Assembly: GCA_963691705.1 (NCBI GenBank)
Contig: OY829542.1
Span: 34,830,579-34,894,578, forward strand
Length of the DNA: 64,000 nt
DNA from: Viola odorata
Lineage: Eukaryota; Streptophyta; Magnoliopsida; Malpighiales; Violaceae
Reading direction: 5' to 3'
The notes beneath the pieces were generated by a model that was given only the letters and a program-made list of their open reading frames with translations, ran no database searches and had not been told where the DNA came from. Shown in pieces: positions 42,686 through 54,259 of this stretch. The position numbers and the translations under genes were made by a program. The first letter of the stretch is position 1. Every line of letters begins with the position of its first letter.

Positions 42686-45658
42686 GGTGACCATGTTCGG
42701 TTGCTTGTAATCCGACGGAGCCTGAGCGTACAGTCCACAGAAGAAGTGTGTGATGAGGAGCAACGGACCAATCTGTTCCACACCCGCGGGGTGATTGATC
42801 ACAAGGGTTGTTCCATTATCATAGACAACGGAAGCTGCACAAACTGTGCCAGTGCGCTGATGGTTCATAAGCTGGACTTGCCAACAGTAAAGCATCCGAA
42901 ACCGTATCATCTACACTGGATGACGGATGACAACGGTATTAAGGTAACCAAACAGGTACTTGTTAAGTTTCGTATCGGCAAATACCAAGATGAAGTTCTC
43001 TGTGATGTTGTGCCGATGCAAGCAAGCCATATCCTCCTTAGACGCCCATGGCAGTTTGATCGCGCAGCGAATCATGATGGGAAGAGGAACCTCTACAAGT
43101 TGGTTAAGGATGGTCAGAAGTTCACCTTGGCACCGTTAACACAAGCTGAAGTGTTTGAGGATCAGCAATGGCTTGTTAAGTCACATGTTGAATATGAAAT
43201 TTCAAAACAGCTTGCGAGAGAAAAAGAAGGTTTGAGTGTGAAATATATAGAGGGAAACACTGAGAGTGTGAGCCTTAAACATTCGCATGAAAACAGTAAG
43301 CATGCAGAGGGAGAGTGTAAACATTCGCACGAAAAGAGTAAGCGTGCTGAGAGTGGCATTGAGAGAAAAGGAGAGGTAAATAAAAAGAAATTGAGTGTAT
43401 ATGCCAAGGGGAGCGAAGTAAGGAGAGCCATGCTTTCTCATAACAATTGTTTTGACGCAAGCCGTCCTCTACTTCTTATCCGTTTTCGCTCTTATTGTTT
43501 AACCTCAAATGAAACGGAACGGCACCATACCGTTCCGATTGGTATATCTTCTCTCTTGCAGGAATTTGGAGATGTTCTACCCGAAGAAATGCCACCTGGC
43601 TTACCTCCGATTCGAGGCATAGAACATCAGATCGACTTTGTTCCTAGATCGGCAATTCCTCATCGGCCGGCTTACCGATCCAATCCAGAGGAGACAAAGG
43701 AACTGCAACGGCAAGTTGACGATTTGCTTGCGCGTGGGTACGTTCGGGAGAGTCTGTCTCCATGTGCCGTTCCAGTCATTCTGGTCCCAAAGAAGGACGG
43801 ATCTTGGCGCATGTGTGTTGATTGTCGAGCAGTCAGCAAAATCACTGTAAAGTATCGCCATCCTATTCCTCGATTGGATGATATGTTAGATGAATTAAGT
43901 GGTAGTATAGTATTTTCTAAAATTGATTTAATGAGTGGCTACCACCAAATTCGTATGAAAGAAGGGGATGAATGGAAAACTGCTTTTAAAACTAAGTATG
44001 GCTTATATGAATGGATGGTTATGCCGTTTGGCTTGACTAATGCTCCTAGCACCTTTATGAGGTTAATGAACCATGTACTTCGGCACTTAATTGGTAAATT
44101 TGTTGTAGTTTATTTTGATGACATCTTAATCTATAGCAAATCATTGGATGAGCATGCTTTACATCTTAGGGAAGTTTTTCTAACACTTCGTGAGCAGAAA
44201 TTATATGCTAAACCTAGTAAGTGTTCTTTTGCATTGGAACAAGTTGGTTTTCTTGGTTTCATTGTCAGTGCAGGAGGCGTTAAAGTGGATGAGGAGAAGA
44301 TCCGCGCGATACGGGAATGGCCGACGCCGAAGGCCGCTACCGATGTGAGATCGTTCCATGGATTAGCGAGTTTCTATCGGCGTTTTGTAAAGGATTTTAG
44401 CACCATTGCCGTTCCATTGAATGAGTTAACAAAAAAGAATGTTGTTTTCAGGTGGGAGCAACAACAGGAGGAGGCGTTTGCTACCCTCAAGGAACGGCTC
44501 TGTGCCGCTCCCGTGCTAGCATTGCCCGACTTCAGCAAGGCGTTTGAGATCGAGTGCGACGCCAGCGGGTTAGGAATCGGCGCCGTTCTGATGCAAGAGA
44601 AACGACCGATTGCCTATTTCAGTGAAAAGCTCAAGGATGCCCAACTCCGATATCCTACCTATGACAAGGAGTTCTATGCTCTTGTCAGAGCGTTGGAAAC
44701 ATGGCAACACTACTTGATGCCGAGAGAGTTTATCATCCACACAGACCATTTGAGCTTGAAATACCTAAAGGGTCAAGGGAAGCTGAATCGGCGACATGCC
44801 GTTTGGATGGAATTCATTGAAGCCTTCCCTTACCACATTCAGTACAAGCAAGGTAAAGAGAATGTTGTTGCCGATGCACTATCTCGAAGGTACGTGCTCA
44901 TTACTTCTCTAAATGCCAAATTGCTTGGATTTTCGCACATTATCGAACTCTATGCTACCGATTCTGATTTTGGTGATATTTATTTGCATGGCGTTTCTAT
45001 TTCTGGTTCTAAATTCTACAAGCATGAGGGTTATTTGTTTAAAGGCAAACATTTATGTATTCCTCATTGCTCTCTTCGTGAATTACTGGTGCATGAAGCC
45101 CATAGTGGTGGCTTAATGGGTCACTTTGGCGTGACTAAAACTTTGGATGTGTTACATGATCACTTTTATTGGCCTCACATGAAGCGTGATGTCGTGCGCA
45201 TTATTGCTAGATGTTTGACTTGTCGTAGAGCCAAATCTAAATCTGCTGGTCATGGAGAATACATGCCGTTACCTGTTCCTTCTCATCCTTGGACCGATTT
45301 GTCCATGGACTTTGTCGTCGGACTACCCAGGTCTCAGAACGGTAAGGATAGTGTTTTTGTTGTGGTGGACAGGTTTTCAAAAATGTCCCATTTTATTGCA
45401 TGTTCGACTACTTCTGATGCTACTCAGATTGCTGATTTGTTCTTTCGTGAAGTAGTCCGTTTGCATGGTATCCCTTTGACGATTGTGAGTGATAGAGATA
45501 CTAAGTTTCTTAGTCATTTTTGGCGTGTCTTATGGAAGAAGCTTGGTACTAAGTTATTGTATTCTACATCTTATCACCCACAAACAGATGGTCAAACAGA
45601 GGTGGTAAATCGGACTCTTGGCTCCCTTTTACGCACCCTAGTTCGTACCGTTTATTGA
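42686..45658 (+). pseudogene. Pol part of element B: protease, reverse transcriptase, RNase H, integrase (truncated by deletion)
   Basis: From the AGGTG target copy onward: protease with [12 protein letters not shown] (Asp active site, DNGS variant of DSG); reverse transcriptase with [23 protein letters not shown] and the catalytic [11 protein letters not shown]; RNase H with [16 protein letters not shown]; integrase zinc region ([18 protein letters not shown] then CLTCRRAKS) and core ([28 protein letters not shown]). The RT text is typical of CRM-clade chromoviruses. After LLRTLVR, a 29-bp deletion relative to element A (between 45648 and 45651) shifts the frame and creates a stop at 45656-45658. 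The apparent start at 42644 lies inside the solo LTR and is not real. Confidence 0.9.
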
Positions 45659-46394
45659 ATTTGCTTACAACCGTGCTGTTCATTCTACTACTCATTACTC
45701 GCCGTTTGAACTAGTGTATGGGTTTAATCCTAGAACTGTTTTGGATTTAACTCCTTTACCTTTGAGTGATGTTGTAAGTTTAGATGGTGCCCAGAAGGCT
45801 GATTTTGTCAAGCAATTGCATGCTAAGGCAAAGCAGAACATTGAGCACATGAATAAGAAGCTGATGCTGAAACGGAACGATGGCCGACGGATAGTGACGT
45901 TCCAGGTTGGCGATTGGGTTTGGTTGCATATGCGCAAGGAGCGCTTTCCTGCCCAACGCCGCGGCAAGCTATCTCCTAGAGGCGATGGACCGTTCCAGAT
46001 TGTCGAGAAGATCAACAACAATGCCTATAAACTGGCGTTGCCGAGTGAGTATGGTGCCGTTAGCTCTACCTTTAATGTTTCTGACTTAGAATTGTTTGAT
46101 GCAGATGACGAGTATGGACTTTCAGCTGATGCCGATTCGGATTCGAGGGCGAATCCTTCCGAAGGGGGAGGGAATGATGCGAATCCACGCATCCAACTAC
46201 CGTTACCACCAGCTGGTCCAATGACTCGAGCCAGAGCTAGAAAGCTTCAAGACCGTTTGTCATCTCTCATTCACAAGGAGCTGGAATGTGAGAGGACAAG
46301 TGAGGAAGCTGCACTTAGAGAGAAGACACCAAGAGTTGTGAATCTCCTTACATTCACAATGACCGAAGATGATTCTGCCAGAAACGGCACTTGA
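45659..46394 (+). pseudogene. Integrase C-terminal region of element B, out of frame after the deletion
   Basis: Continues the integrase tail after the 29-bp deletion: NPRTVLDLTPL, a GPF/Y-like module (GKLSPRGDGPFQIVEKINNNAYKL, shown in two pieces GKLSPRGDGPF and IVEKINNNAYKL), then the GPMTRARARKL tail near the end and TGA at 46392-46394. The last 220 bp lie within the 3' LTR. Text is nearly identical to element A, so decay here is limited to the deletion. Confidence 0.85.
46161..46174 (+). other. Polypurine tract of element B
   Basis: gaagggggagggaa immediately before the 3' LTR and within coding sequence (SEGGGN). Confidence 0.85.
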
Positions 46395-47081
46395 CCGTTT
46401 GTCACCAAAACGACTCTTGTCCGATTCGTTCAAAACGGCTCTTGTCCGTTTCGCTTAAATCGGCACTTGACCGTTTCACTCAGCCATTGCCGTTTCACTC
46501 ATCTGTCTCGCGTGCCGATTGCTCAAAACGGCTCCTGCCCGTTTCGCGTGTCCAGAAGCGCGCGTTGACTGAAGTTCAAGTTGTTGACTTTAATTATTTT
46601 AGCTTAATTAGTTAATTAGACAGTTTTAATTAGTTAAGTTATCTTCCTATTTTGGAAGTCCTACTTCTATTCCTATTTGGTTTACTATTAGGGTTTGTTT
46701 GTAACCTATATAAGGAACCACTTGGCTACTTTATTAAGTTGGCTGTTATTTGATAAATTGAGTTAATCTCTTCAATCTCCGCCCCTTGTTCAAGTTGGTT
46801 GAACCTTGTTCTTCTTGAGTCCGCAATACTTGAGTCGTATACAAGTAAATCTTGGAATTGTATTATTGTGTCGTTTATCTTAGTGTGATTCTCACATTGT
46901 TGAGTCTAGTCCTAAGAACTCGATTCAAGACCCTTGACTTGAAATCGATTAGGGCTCTTAGCACAGGTTAGCTAAGTGGTCTAAGCTCGTACTCGTCGAG
47001 TTATCTATTTCCGCAGGAAATCCGTCTTTGAACAAAGATCAAAATTGGTGCTACGCATCCTAAGGAACCAGGATCGTATCA
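46175..47081 (+). repeat. 3' LTR of element B
   Basis: 907 bp, the same length as the 5' LTR, with one substitution seen on reading both through. Followed by the CTATC target duplication. Confidence 0.95.
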
Positions 47082-47086
47082 CTATC

Positions 47087-47245
47087 TATACTTCTATCAT
47101 CCAAAACCCAAAAATTGTCCCCTTTCTACATGCTAGTCTAGAAGACACATCTATATTGGTATCAAACCAAAAACAAAAGAGGTATTAGGGTACTTATAAA
47201 TTTACCCCTACATCAATATCCTCTATCTCAATACCCACGATGGTA
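47087..47245. repeat. Direct-repeat copy A (last part)
   Basis: Continuation of the 36190-37927 repeat after the CRM-like insertion; matches 54611-54776 (ccaaaacccaaaaattg, aagaggtattagggtactta). Confidence 0.85.
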
Positions 47246-47639
47246 TGAGTTAAAATAAAAAAATATCATCCAAAATAGGTCACTACATCTCAAAATAACA
47301 ACACTATAATAAGGCACCCATATCTTCTTGTTCTTGCTCTGAGGGGGTTACTTGTACTGGTTATTGCTGCTCTTCGAAGCTAGTATGTCTTTGGTGGTGG
47401 TATTGTTAGGTGGTTTCCTATACTGGGTGGTGGTGCTGCTTTGGGTGGTCGACTTAGCCACTTTTCTTTGCACATGTTTGTGGTATGGATGGGATGACCA
47501 GTGGTGGCCTTACTAACATCCTAGCAGTATCACTAGAAAATGCATTCCCCTTCATATGGAAATCTATAGATTAGAAATGCACTCATTATACAACAATCCT
47601 ACCAACTATCAATTAAGTAATATAATTATTGTATGCCCA

Positions 47640-50600
47640 AACAACTAACCTGCTCTGGACTATCATTTTCTCGCTGTGTATTGGCATGTTCCCTTGTGCT
47701 AGTCCTTTCCCACTGCTAGAAACATTGCCTTTAGACTTTGTCCTGTGTGTATGACTCTTTCAGTTGGCACCTCTGTCTCATCCTCCTACTCAGCCCTTAC
47801 ACCATTTTCCTATAGTGAAGCAAGTAATAAGATGTCGTCATTATAAACTATACATGAAAAATACAATACATACAAGCAAACAATCAACTCACATGTTCTG
47901 TTGTTTGTGGAACAATTTTCTTTTTTTTCTTCAAGGGAGTTAGGTCAGGTCTCATAGGCAGTGGACATGTCCTAGTGTTGTGACCTTTCTCTTTACAATT
48001 CATGTATGACATTTTCAACCCAACTCTCCTAATTCTATTTGGGTTAGGTGGCCTAGCCTCCCTCCTCCTCTTTGTCTTAGGTCTTCCACTCTGCTTTGTG
48101 TGTGTTGGAGGAACGACATCATAGTGTCCTTTAATAACAAGCCACTCTCCTCGATCTAGAACAAGCAATATACCCCTCATACATGGACAAGAATGTGCTT
48201 TTGTGTATACAGGATCAACGTAATTAAAGGGTTTCCCTTTCAAGTAAATTACGGTAGCTAGTGCATGGCTACAAGGCACCCTAGTGAGGTCCCATTTTTT
48301 GCAAGTACAAGTCCTTATTTTGAAGTTGTCGTTCTTTCTATCTCTATGCATATGGACCACCTCAAACCTCTTCACTTGGGTAGCAGGATACACAGAATAA
48401 GTTTGTGCCTCTAATAATATCTTGTCTAGAATGATATATTGGACAAAGAGTTCAACCATAAAGTAGCATACCCTAGTACTTTTTGTAGAATCTTCTCATG
48501 AGTAGCCTTGTAACAGTCTCATAGCAACTGATGATAGGTTCTCTCCTAGCTTGCCTGACAAATCAAGCATATTAACTTCACTTTTTATCCAGAAAGACTT
48601 AACTAAATATAAATTACTCAAGAATGACTTACTTAATACTCCCTCCGGACTCCAATGATTGACTTTCTGAAATAGTAAAAATTCATAGGACAATGATCTT
48701 TGAACTTTTTTTATTCCACATTGTTTCATTTTTACTCCTAATTTCCACTCAAATTACCACACCATAATCAAATTGGGTTGTTGCATAATTATTTTTTTGT
48801 CATTTGCACAAAATATATGTTTCGGAATGCATAAAATGACAAGTATTATGAACAGTAAAAATTCGTAGGAAAGTGACAATTATTGGAGTCCAGAGAGAGT
48901 ATAAATTACTCAAGAATTACTCACTTAATATAAATTAATCAAGAAAGACTTACTTTATATAAGAATTGAAGGTCTCTGATAAACTGTTACGTAAAAGATC
49001 ACACTTCACCCAAGGATTGAAGGCATGCCTAGACCATCTCTATGTAGGTATTTTCATTAAATAGTTATAAGCAGCAACACTTTCCCCTTTGATCCTATCC
49101 ATATGGTACTTGAACTTGGAAGTTGTGTATGATCTAGCAGTATCCCATAATTTATCCTTCATAAATTATCCTCCCCACTTTGATTTGAAATTAACCCAGA
49201 CATGTCTCATACAATATATGTGATCAACATCTTTAAACACAGTATTAAAGATCTCTTGTAGACCTTATTCATAGATGAAAATGAAAGTTAGTCAAACAAA
49301 GAAAATATTAATATATCAATACGAACAACAAAAGTTAAAAGAACAAACACTACCTTTTCTCTATCAGACATAATGCACCAGTTTTGTAGTGGCCCATTGT
49401 CATCTTATAGTCTTTGAAGAAACCATAACCAGTTTGCTTTACACTCCGAGTCTACTACAACCCATGCAATAGGAAAGATGTTATAATTAGCACCTTTCCC
49501 AACTGCTGATAATAAGTGTCCTTTGTAAGTCCCTTTTAGATGACAACCATCAATACCAAAGAAAGGTTTACACCCCACCAAGCATCCAAATTTACAAGCT
49601 GCAAGGCACATGTACATACTCTTAAACACACCACCTGGAGCAGTTATTATGACTCTGCTTTCAGGATTGGACTTCCTGATAGCCTTAGCATAAAGTACAC
49701 TATATTGCTCAGCTTCTTCACCCTCAAGCATAACCTTTGTTATTCCTTTAGCCCTCACCATCTTATGTATTGACACTGTAATGTCTGTCTCTCAACTGAT
49801 TCTCCCTTGCAAAATTTCCAAATCAAGCTCTATGTTGTCTCTGAAGACGCAAGGTATTTACTAGCAACCCATTTAGCACTTGTTCTATTGTGGCGTTGGA
49901 CCTTGCAGCAGTAGGCTAACATTGTTGTAGGACTTGATCTGGAAACTATTCCTATCAAGTGTGAGTGAAGCGTGTATTCTCCAACCACACTTTTCAATCC
50001 AATAGGCTATAATCCTATTTTTTTTCCATTCTTGATGAATTTGTAGTCATGTCCTTGTTACTTGTTACAAAACAAAATTCCTTCAAAGTTGCCCTAAACA
50101 CATCAGGCGTTGCAAACTTCATGCCTATATGTAACTTAATTGTTCCATTCATATCTCCACTTTCATTGAATTCTAAAAGCTCTCTTTCCTTTCTCTTTCT
50201 CTCCTCATCAAAATCTGACCCCTAGGACTTCTTAGGATATCATCATTCTCATATTTTGACTCGACTTCATTTCCTCCCACTTCTCTATCCACCACTAGAA
50301 TCCCCTTGGGTTATGCACTTGCTAATGTTGATGCTTACTCCATGTAGTCTGGCCTTGCTGCAAACGATGACATATTAATGTCCCTTAAAACATCATCAAA
50401 TAGATCTCTCGAGTCCTCATCATTAGAAATAGAGAGGTTAGTTGAGTTGTCAAACTCATCACTAATGCTACCACCTTTTTCTTTGTAATCCGAATCTTCA
50501 CTGTCCTTACTATACTCACAATCTCCATTTACTCCAGCATCATTTTCCTTTGGTTCTTTCCCTTGATTAATAGTACCATTAAACTCCTCCTCAATCTCAA

Positions 50601-51200
50601 CTCCCTCATTTCCTATAACATCATCACCTTCGTTCCCATTCCTTACATTAGAGTCACCATTATCACTCTAAACTAATACTTGTTCTTCCTCCACAATCCT
50701 CTCACTACTCTAACCAATACCATTGTCATCCCTCATGCATCCAAATTAATTACATTCCCAGAATCAACTTCACCATATGTCAACAACAGTCTTGCCATTT
50801 TATCTCCATCATTATCAACCCTAGTATCACTACCCTTTGAAGGACCTGCAACTTCATCCTTAGTGGAGTCCAACATTACTTCCAAGATAAGTGTGTTGAT
50901 CCTATGTTCTACATACACTTCTATGGTGTCTTCGTCATATAACAACATATCATTCACCACTGCCCTCATATAATTATCATCCCTGAAAGACCTCATACCA
51001 GTCTCCATTTCTTCCCAAGGGTATTTACACTCATAATGAAGTGCATTCCAATACCCCTTTCTCAGCACCATATAAGTAATATCTGCTATGGCCAAATCTT
51101 CTGCTTCAATATAGAAACTGCAGACCTCACAATTTACATACTGAAAGTTTGGGACTAAAATCCAAACTCCACCCATGAATATCTTCACATTGAGAAACAT
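47640..51200 (-). pseudogene. MuDR-type MULE transposase (MULE-2), decayed
   Basis: Read on the minus strand. The N-terminal domain at 51200-50733 starts MFLNVKIFMGGVWILVPN, a PB1-like domain common at the start of plant MuDR proteins. An acidic linker follows to ~50400. A zinc-ribbon-like remnant (CGWRIHASL then FQIKSYNN) lies near 49990-49920. The MULE catalytic part at 49776-49405 includes KPFFGIDGCHLKGTYKGHLL and IAWVVVDSECKANWLWFL. Near 49260-49190 is DVDHIYCMRHVWVNF. The C-terminus at 48459-47884 has a SWIM finger (CTCKKWDLTRVPCSHALA) and a zinc knuckle (CKEKGHNTRTC). Several stops plus a Stowaway insertion inactivate it. Some interruptions may be introns. TIRs were not located. Confidence 0.8.
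48639..48899. mobile_element. Stowaway MITE (261 bp) in the MULE-2 gene
   Basis: Starts CTCCCTCCGGACTCCAAT and ends ATTGGAGTCCAGAGAGAG (inverted), flanked by TA at 48637-48638 and 48900-48901. It is bordered by short tandem copies of taaattactcaagaa. Confidence 0.85.
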
Positions 51201-51637
51201 CCTGTTATCATTATATGAAAACCTTGATCAATAAACAAAAAATTAACAGTTGCAAATTCTAAAGAGCTTGAATTTAATTACTATAATAAATGTGTTCATG
51301 TGCAAATCTCTAAACCTTAAATGTTATAGTAAATATTCTCATCTATAAAGGAGAGGACCACAAGTTTTTTTTAGCAAACTTTAAGTTTTTGTTTTTTTCC
51401 ATTTTTTTCATCGTGTGCAAACAACAGGATGACCACCCAAAAGGAATCTTCTTTACTACACATACAGTGGTTTAGTTTACCACTGAGGAAGACAAAAAAT
51501 CAGATTAAATAAAAAGCAACACATGAATCCAATTAGCTTTGCAAACTAATATTTCTCCAAGTGGATACAACAGCAGGAGACGAGATTGAAAAGATGAGTT
51601 GGGGAAAGAAGTGAGGAGATGAGATTGAAAGAGGGCA

Positions 51638-51742
51638 TTATGCGATGAGATTGGGGAGAAGAAGGGGTAATGGGATGACTTCGGTGAGTCGAGGGATATC
51701 CAAGTAGAGGAGAACAACTCTGTTAGGGTTCTTGTTGTTCAT
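51638..51742 (-). other. Small ORF (34 aa), copy B
   Basis: Same frame and length as 36383-36487; the potential donor gtaag is changed to ataat here. No domain recognised. Confidence 0.3.
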
Positions 51743-52465
51743 GAGAAGAATAACTAGAATTAGGAGAAGAGGCAATTTTTTGCTAATTTATACCTAGTAT
51801 AATTATAATTATGAAAGGATTGAGTAAATAATTTTGTCCAACGAAATTTCAGAAATTGATTCGCGTGTTTACTTCCAAACTCGCATCCTTCAACAACCTC
51901 AATTTCCAACTTCAGCTAAACCAATGTTTCCTTCCAAAAACACCACACGACGCGAGAACATAGAACTCATGCTCCAATATTATTAACCAAAGACCCATTT
52001 TTTCCTATAATTTATTTTGCCCATCCAACCCAGCTTAGAACTCCACGCCAAACAGGGCCATAGAGTGTTAACCTGGATGTCTATGTGGATTTTTTTATAA
52101 GTTAATTTTTATTTTTTCGAAAAAAAACCAAATAGTACATGCAGTGCGGTATTCCGTAAAAATATCACTATAGAAAAAACAAAAAAGAAAAAACTCAATA
52201 ATCATGTTATTTATTTATTTATTATCTTGACTTTTTGATTGATTTTTTATCTTCATCTTTCATGCTGGATTTGACAAAACATATCATCTGAAGGAAGGTA
52301 CCGAAAATACTAGAATTGTTAGTTGTAAGAAGATGTATCCATCTGATTCGATTTTTCTCTTACTTATATAGAGACGAAGATAGGTTGAGTGGAGCCAATA
52401 ACAAAAAAGATGATTTTTATTTTACGATGGATGGAGGATTGATAGAGGATAGAAGAGTATAACTA

Positions 52466-53731
52466 TTCATCGCTAATGGTTCCACCGGTTTTCATCTTCT
52501 TTCTTCTCTTAGATTTTTTTGGTTATGCTGTTATTGGATTCTGCAATAGACTAAAGATAAAGTTATTGAAGATGAATTTTACAGATTTTCTATCTAGGTT
52601 TTCTTAGTGGAAAGGAAGGGGAGGAAAGCAAAAAAGATAAAGGCTATGAAGCACGAATACTTTATTTTTAATGTCGTGTCCGTATCGGACTCGTTTCACG
52701 TTGGGATTAACATAAATGTACAAATATTATTAGTAAGCGCAAAAATAATAATTTAGTTGCATTTTTTTTGTCTAAATAATTTATGGAGAGCAAGGATAGA
52801 TTAAACATCTCAACTAATTTTTTTCAACGTAAAACCATTTTTTAAAACAAAATGCGTTAATGATAAGTAAATAAAAATATATTTCTTAATAGTTTAAAAA
52901 ATATTATTTGTATCTGAATGATAAAAAATGTTCATCATCAACACGTGTATTAGGTTCAACATTCATGCCTAAAGAATAAATAAAATTAGGGGTTTCTACA
53001 CTATCCGAAAAGAGCAAAGACCTCCCATGACCTCTCTTTATGTAATTGCTCGTCCCTAAACTATTATTTCCACGCAATTTGTAGTTTTGGTCAACAAATG
53101 ACCGGTTGACCTCTATGAAACTGGTTGCTGCAGGTTTATATACTTTTTTAATTTCTTCCATTTATGAGATATTTCGATAGTTAATTAATTATTAACTAAA
53201 AACTAATTAAATATATATAATACAGGGTTTCGCTAACCCGCCCACTTTATGGGTAGGTTAGCATTGTGCTCACTTTTGAGTGAACACAAATTATCCTTAC
53301 TTTAAATGAGAAACTTTAATAGATTTAAGGGTTATAAATGTAATATAACTACAACCTAATAAAATAATAATTTCTCTCTCCTAATACATTTAATTTAATT
53401 TCTTTCTTTTCTACTCTCTTTTCTTCCCCTCTCTCGTCATGTCCTTCTATTTTTCTAATTTCCTCTCCTTCCTTCACTAATTTACAAATCAAAATTAAAT
53501 CAAAATTTAAAGAAAAGAATTCTCAAATTTACAAATCAAAAATGAAATGAAAGGAAGAATGAGAGGTGAGAGGGTAATATTTTTTTTATGAAATCGCGAA
53601 GCATAATATGGCTCTGTTATCAAGCCATGGTTCTCACTTTTCACCATCTATGGATTATTGATTTTTATTTTAAACAATATTTAATCTAAAAAGCTTTTTA
53701 ATTTATAATTCTTTATCCCAACTAGACAATT
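52466..53731. other. 1.27-kb block present only in copy B
   Basis: Copy A reads straight across this point (agagtataact|gtagagattc). The block is AT-rich with a hairpin-like gctaacccgcccactttatgggtaggttagc-type sequence near 53231-53261 (quoted in part). No gene recognised; insertion in B or deletion in A cannot be decided from ends alone. Confidence 0.55.
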
Positions 53732-53902
53732 TCTGTAGAGATTCATTACATTGACTAAGGCATTTGACCGAAATTGAAGATTAAGGTTTGGATCTGGTGC
53801 TATTTCATATTTATCTTCTCTACCATGTCTTTTTTAAGCTACAATTCATATTCAACCTAAGGAGCCGACAAAGGAGGATCTGAAGAACCTTACCCAAGAT
53901 TC

Positions 53903-54259
53903 ATGAACCAAGTATGTAAGTGTGGGATAAGAGCTGCTATTAAAATCTCTAAGTCTACGCATAATTGTGGAAGGTTGTACTACAAATGTATGAATGATGC
54001 TTGTGGGTTCTGGTCATGGTGTCACGCGTGAGAAAGTGGTGTGAGGATCAATTTTCATGAAGAAGATAACAATTTGGTTGAGATGAAGGAAGAGATTATA
54101 GATGGTGTAAAAGGGGAAGTTGAGAAGCTTTAGAGAGAGTTGAAGGAGTGCGTTGGTACAATTTGTCAGAAACCCAGAACTTCATCTTGTGTGTATGTGG
54201 GCATCTATCTACTTTGTCATTTTTTTGCAGATTTTGTCCATGGCTCTTGTGTGTGTTAG
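53903..54259 (+). pseudogene. GRF zinc-finger reading frame, copy B, with two stops
   Basis: Starts MNQVCKCGIRAAIKISKSTH and completes the finger with NCGRLYYKCMNDACGFWSWC, giving the C-x-CG / GR-x-YY-x-C / CGFWSW pattern of plant GRF zinc fingers. A TGA at 54029-54031 ends this frame. Downstream text in neighbouring frames encodes a charged, coiled-coil-like stretch (EMKEEIIDGVKGEVEKL), a TAG, then a hydrophobic C-terminus (VYVGIYLLCHFFADF). The layout finger / coil / hydrophobic tail suits small plant GRF proteins, probable nucleic-acid binders. It points toward the MuDR-type transposase gene in repeat organisation (convergent within the unit). Confidence 0.65.

Larger units (their letters stand above)
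37928..47081 (+). mobile_element. CRM-like Ty3/gypsy retrotransposon (element B), 9.15 kb, with nested solo LTR
   Basis: Two 907-bp LTRs bound it, with the 5-bp target duplication CTATC at 37923-37927 and 47082-47086. Order: 5' LTR, primer site, leader, gag, protease, reverse transcriptase, RNase H, integrase with a GPMTRARA tail, polypurine tract, 3' LTR. Gag and pol share one frame. A 1624-bp solo LTR interrupts the gag-protease linker and a 29-bp deletion shifts the integrase frame. I found one substitution between the two LTRs (at the ccattacc/ccgttacc site), implying very recent insertion. The sequence at 54600 preserves the empty target site. Confidence 0.95.

Noticed and set aside
42358..42690. 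110-codon ORF and upstream start of the long pol ORF at 42644
   Set aside because: The sequence up to 42684 belongs to the nested solo LTR; the pol frame is real only after the AGGTG target copy.
43162..43460. Minus-strand ORFs opposite pol
   Set aside because: Shadow frames of the polyprotein with Ser/Phe/Cys-rich chance translations.
47884..48459. Host SWIM zinc-finger gene
   Set aside because: The SWIM finger plus zinc knuckle lies in line with upstream MULE catalytic and PB1-like blocks on the same strand, so it is the transposase C-terminus.
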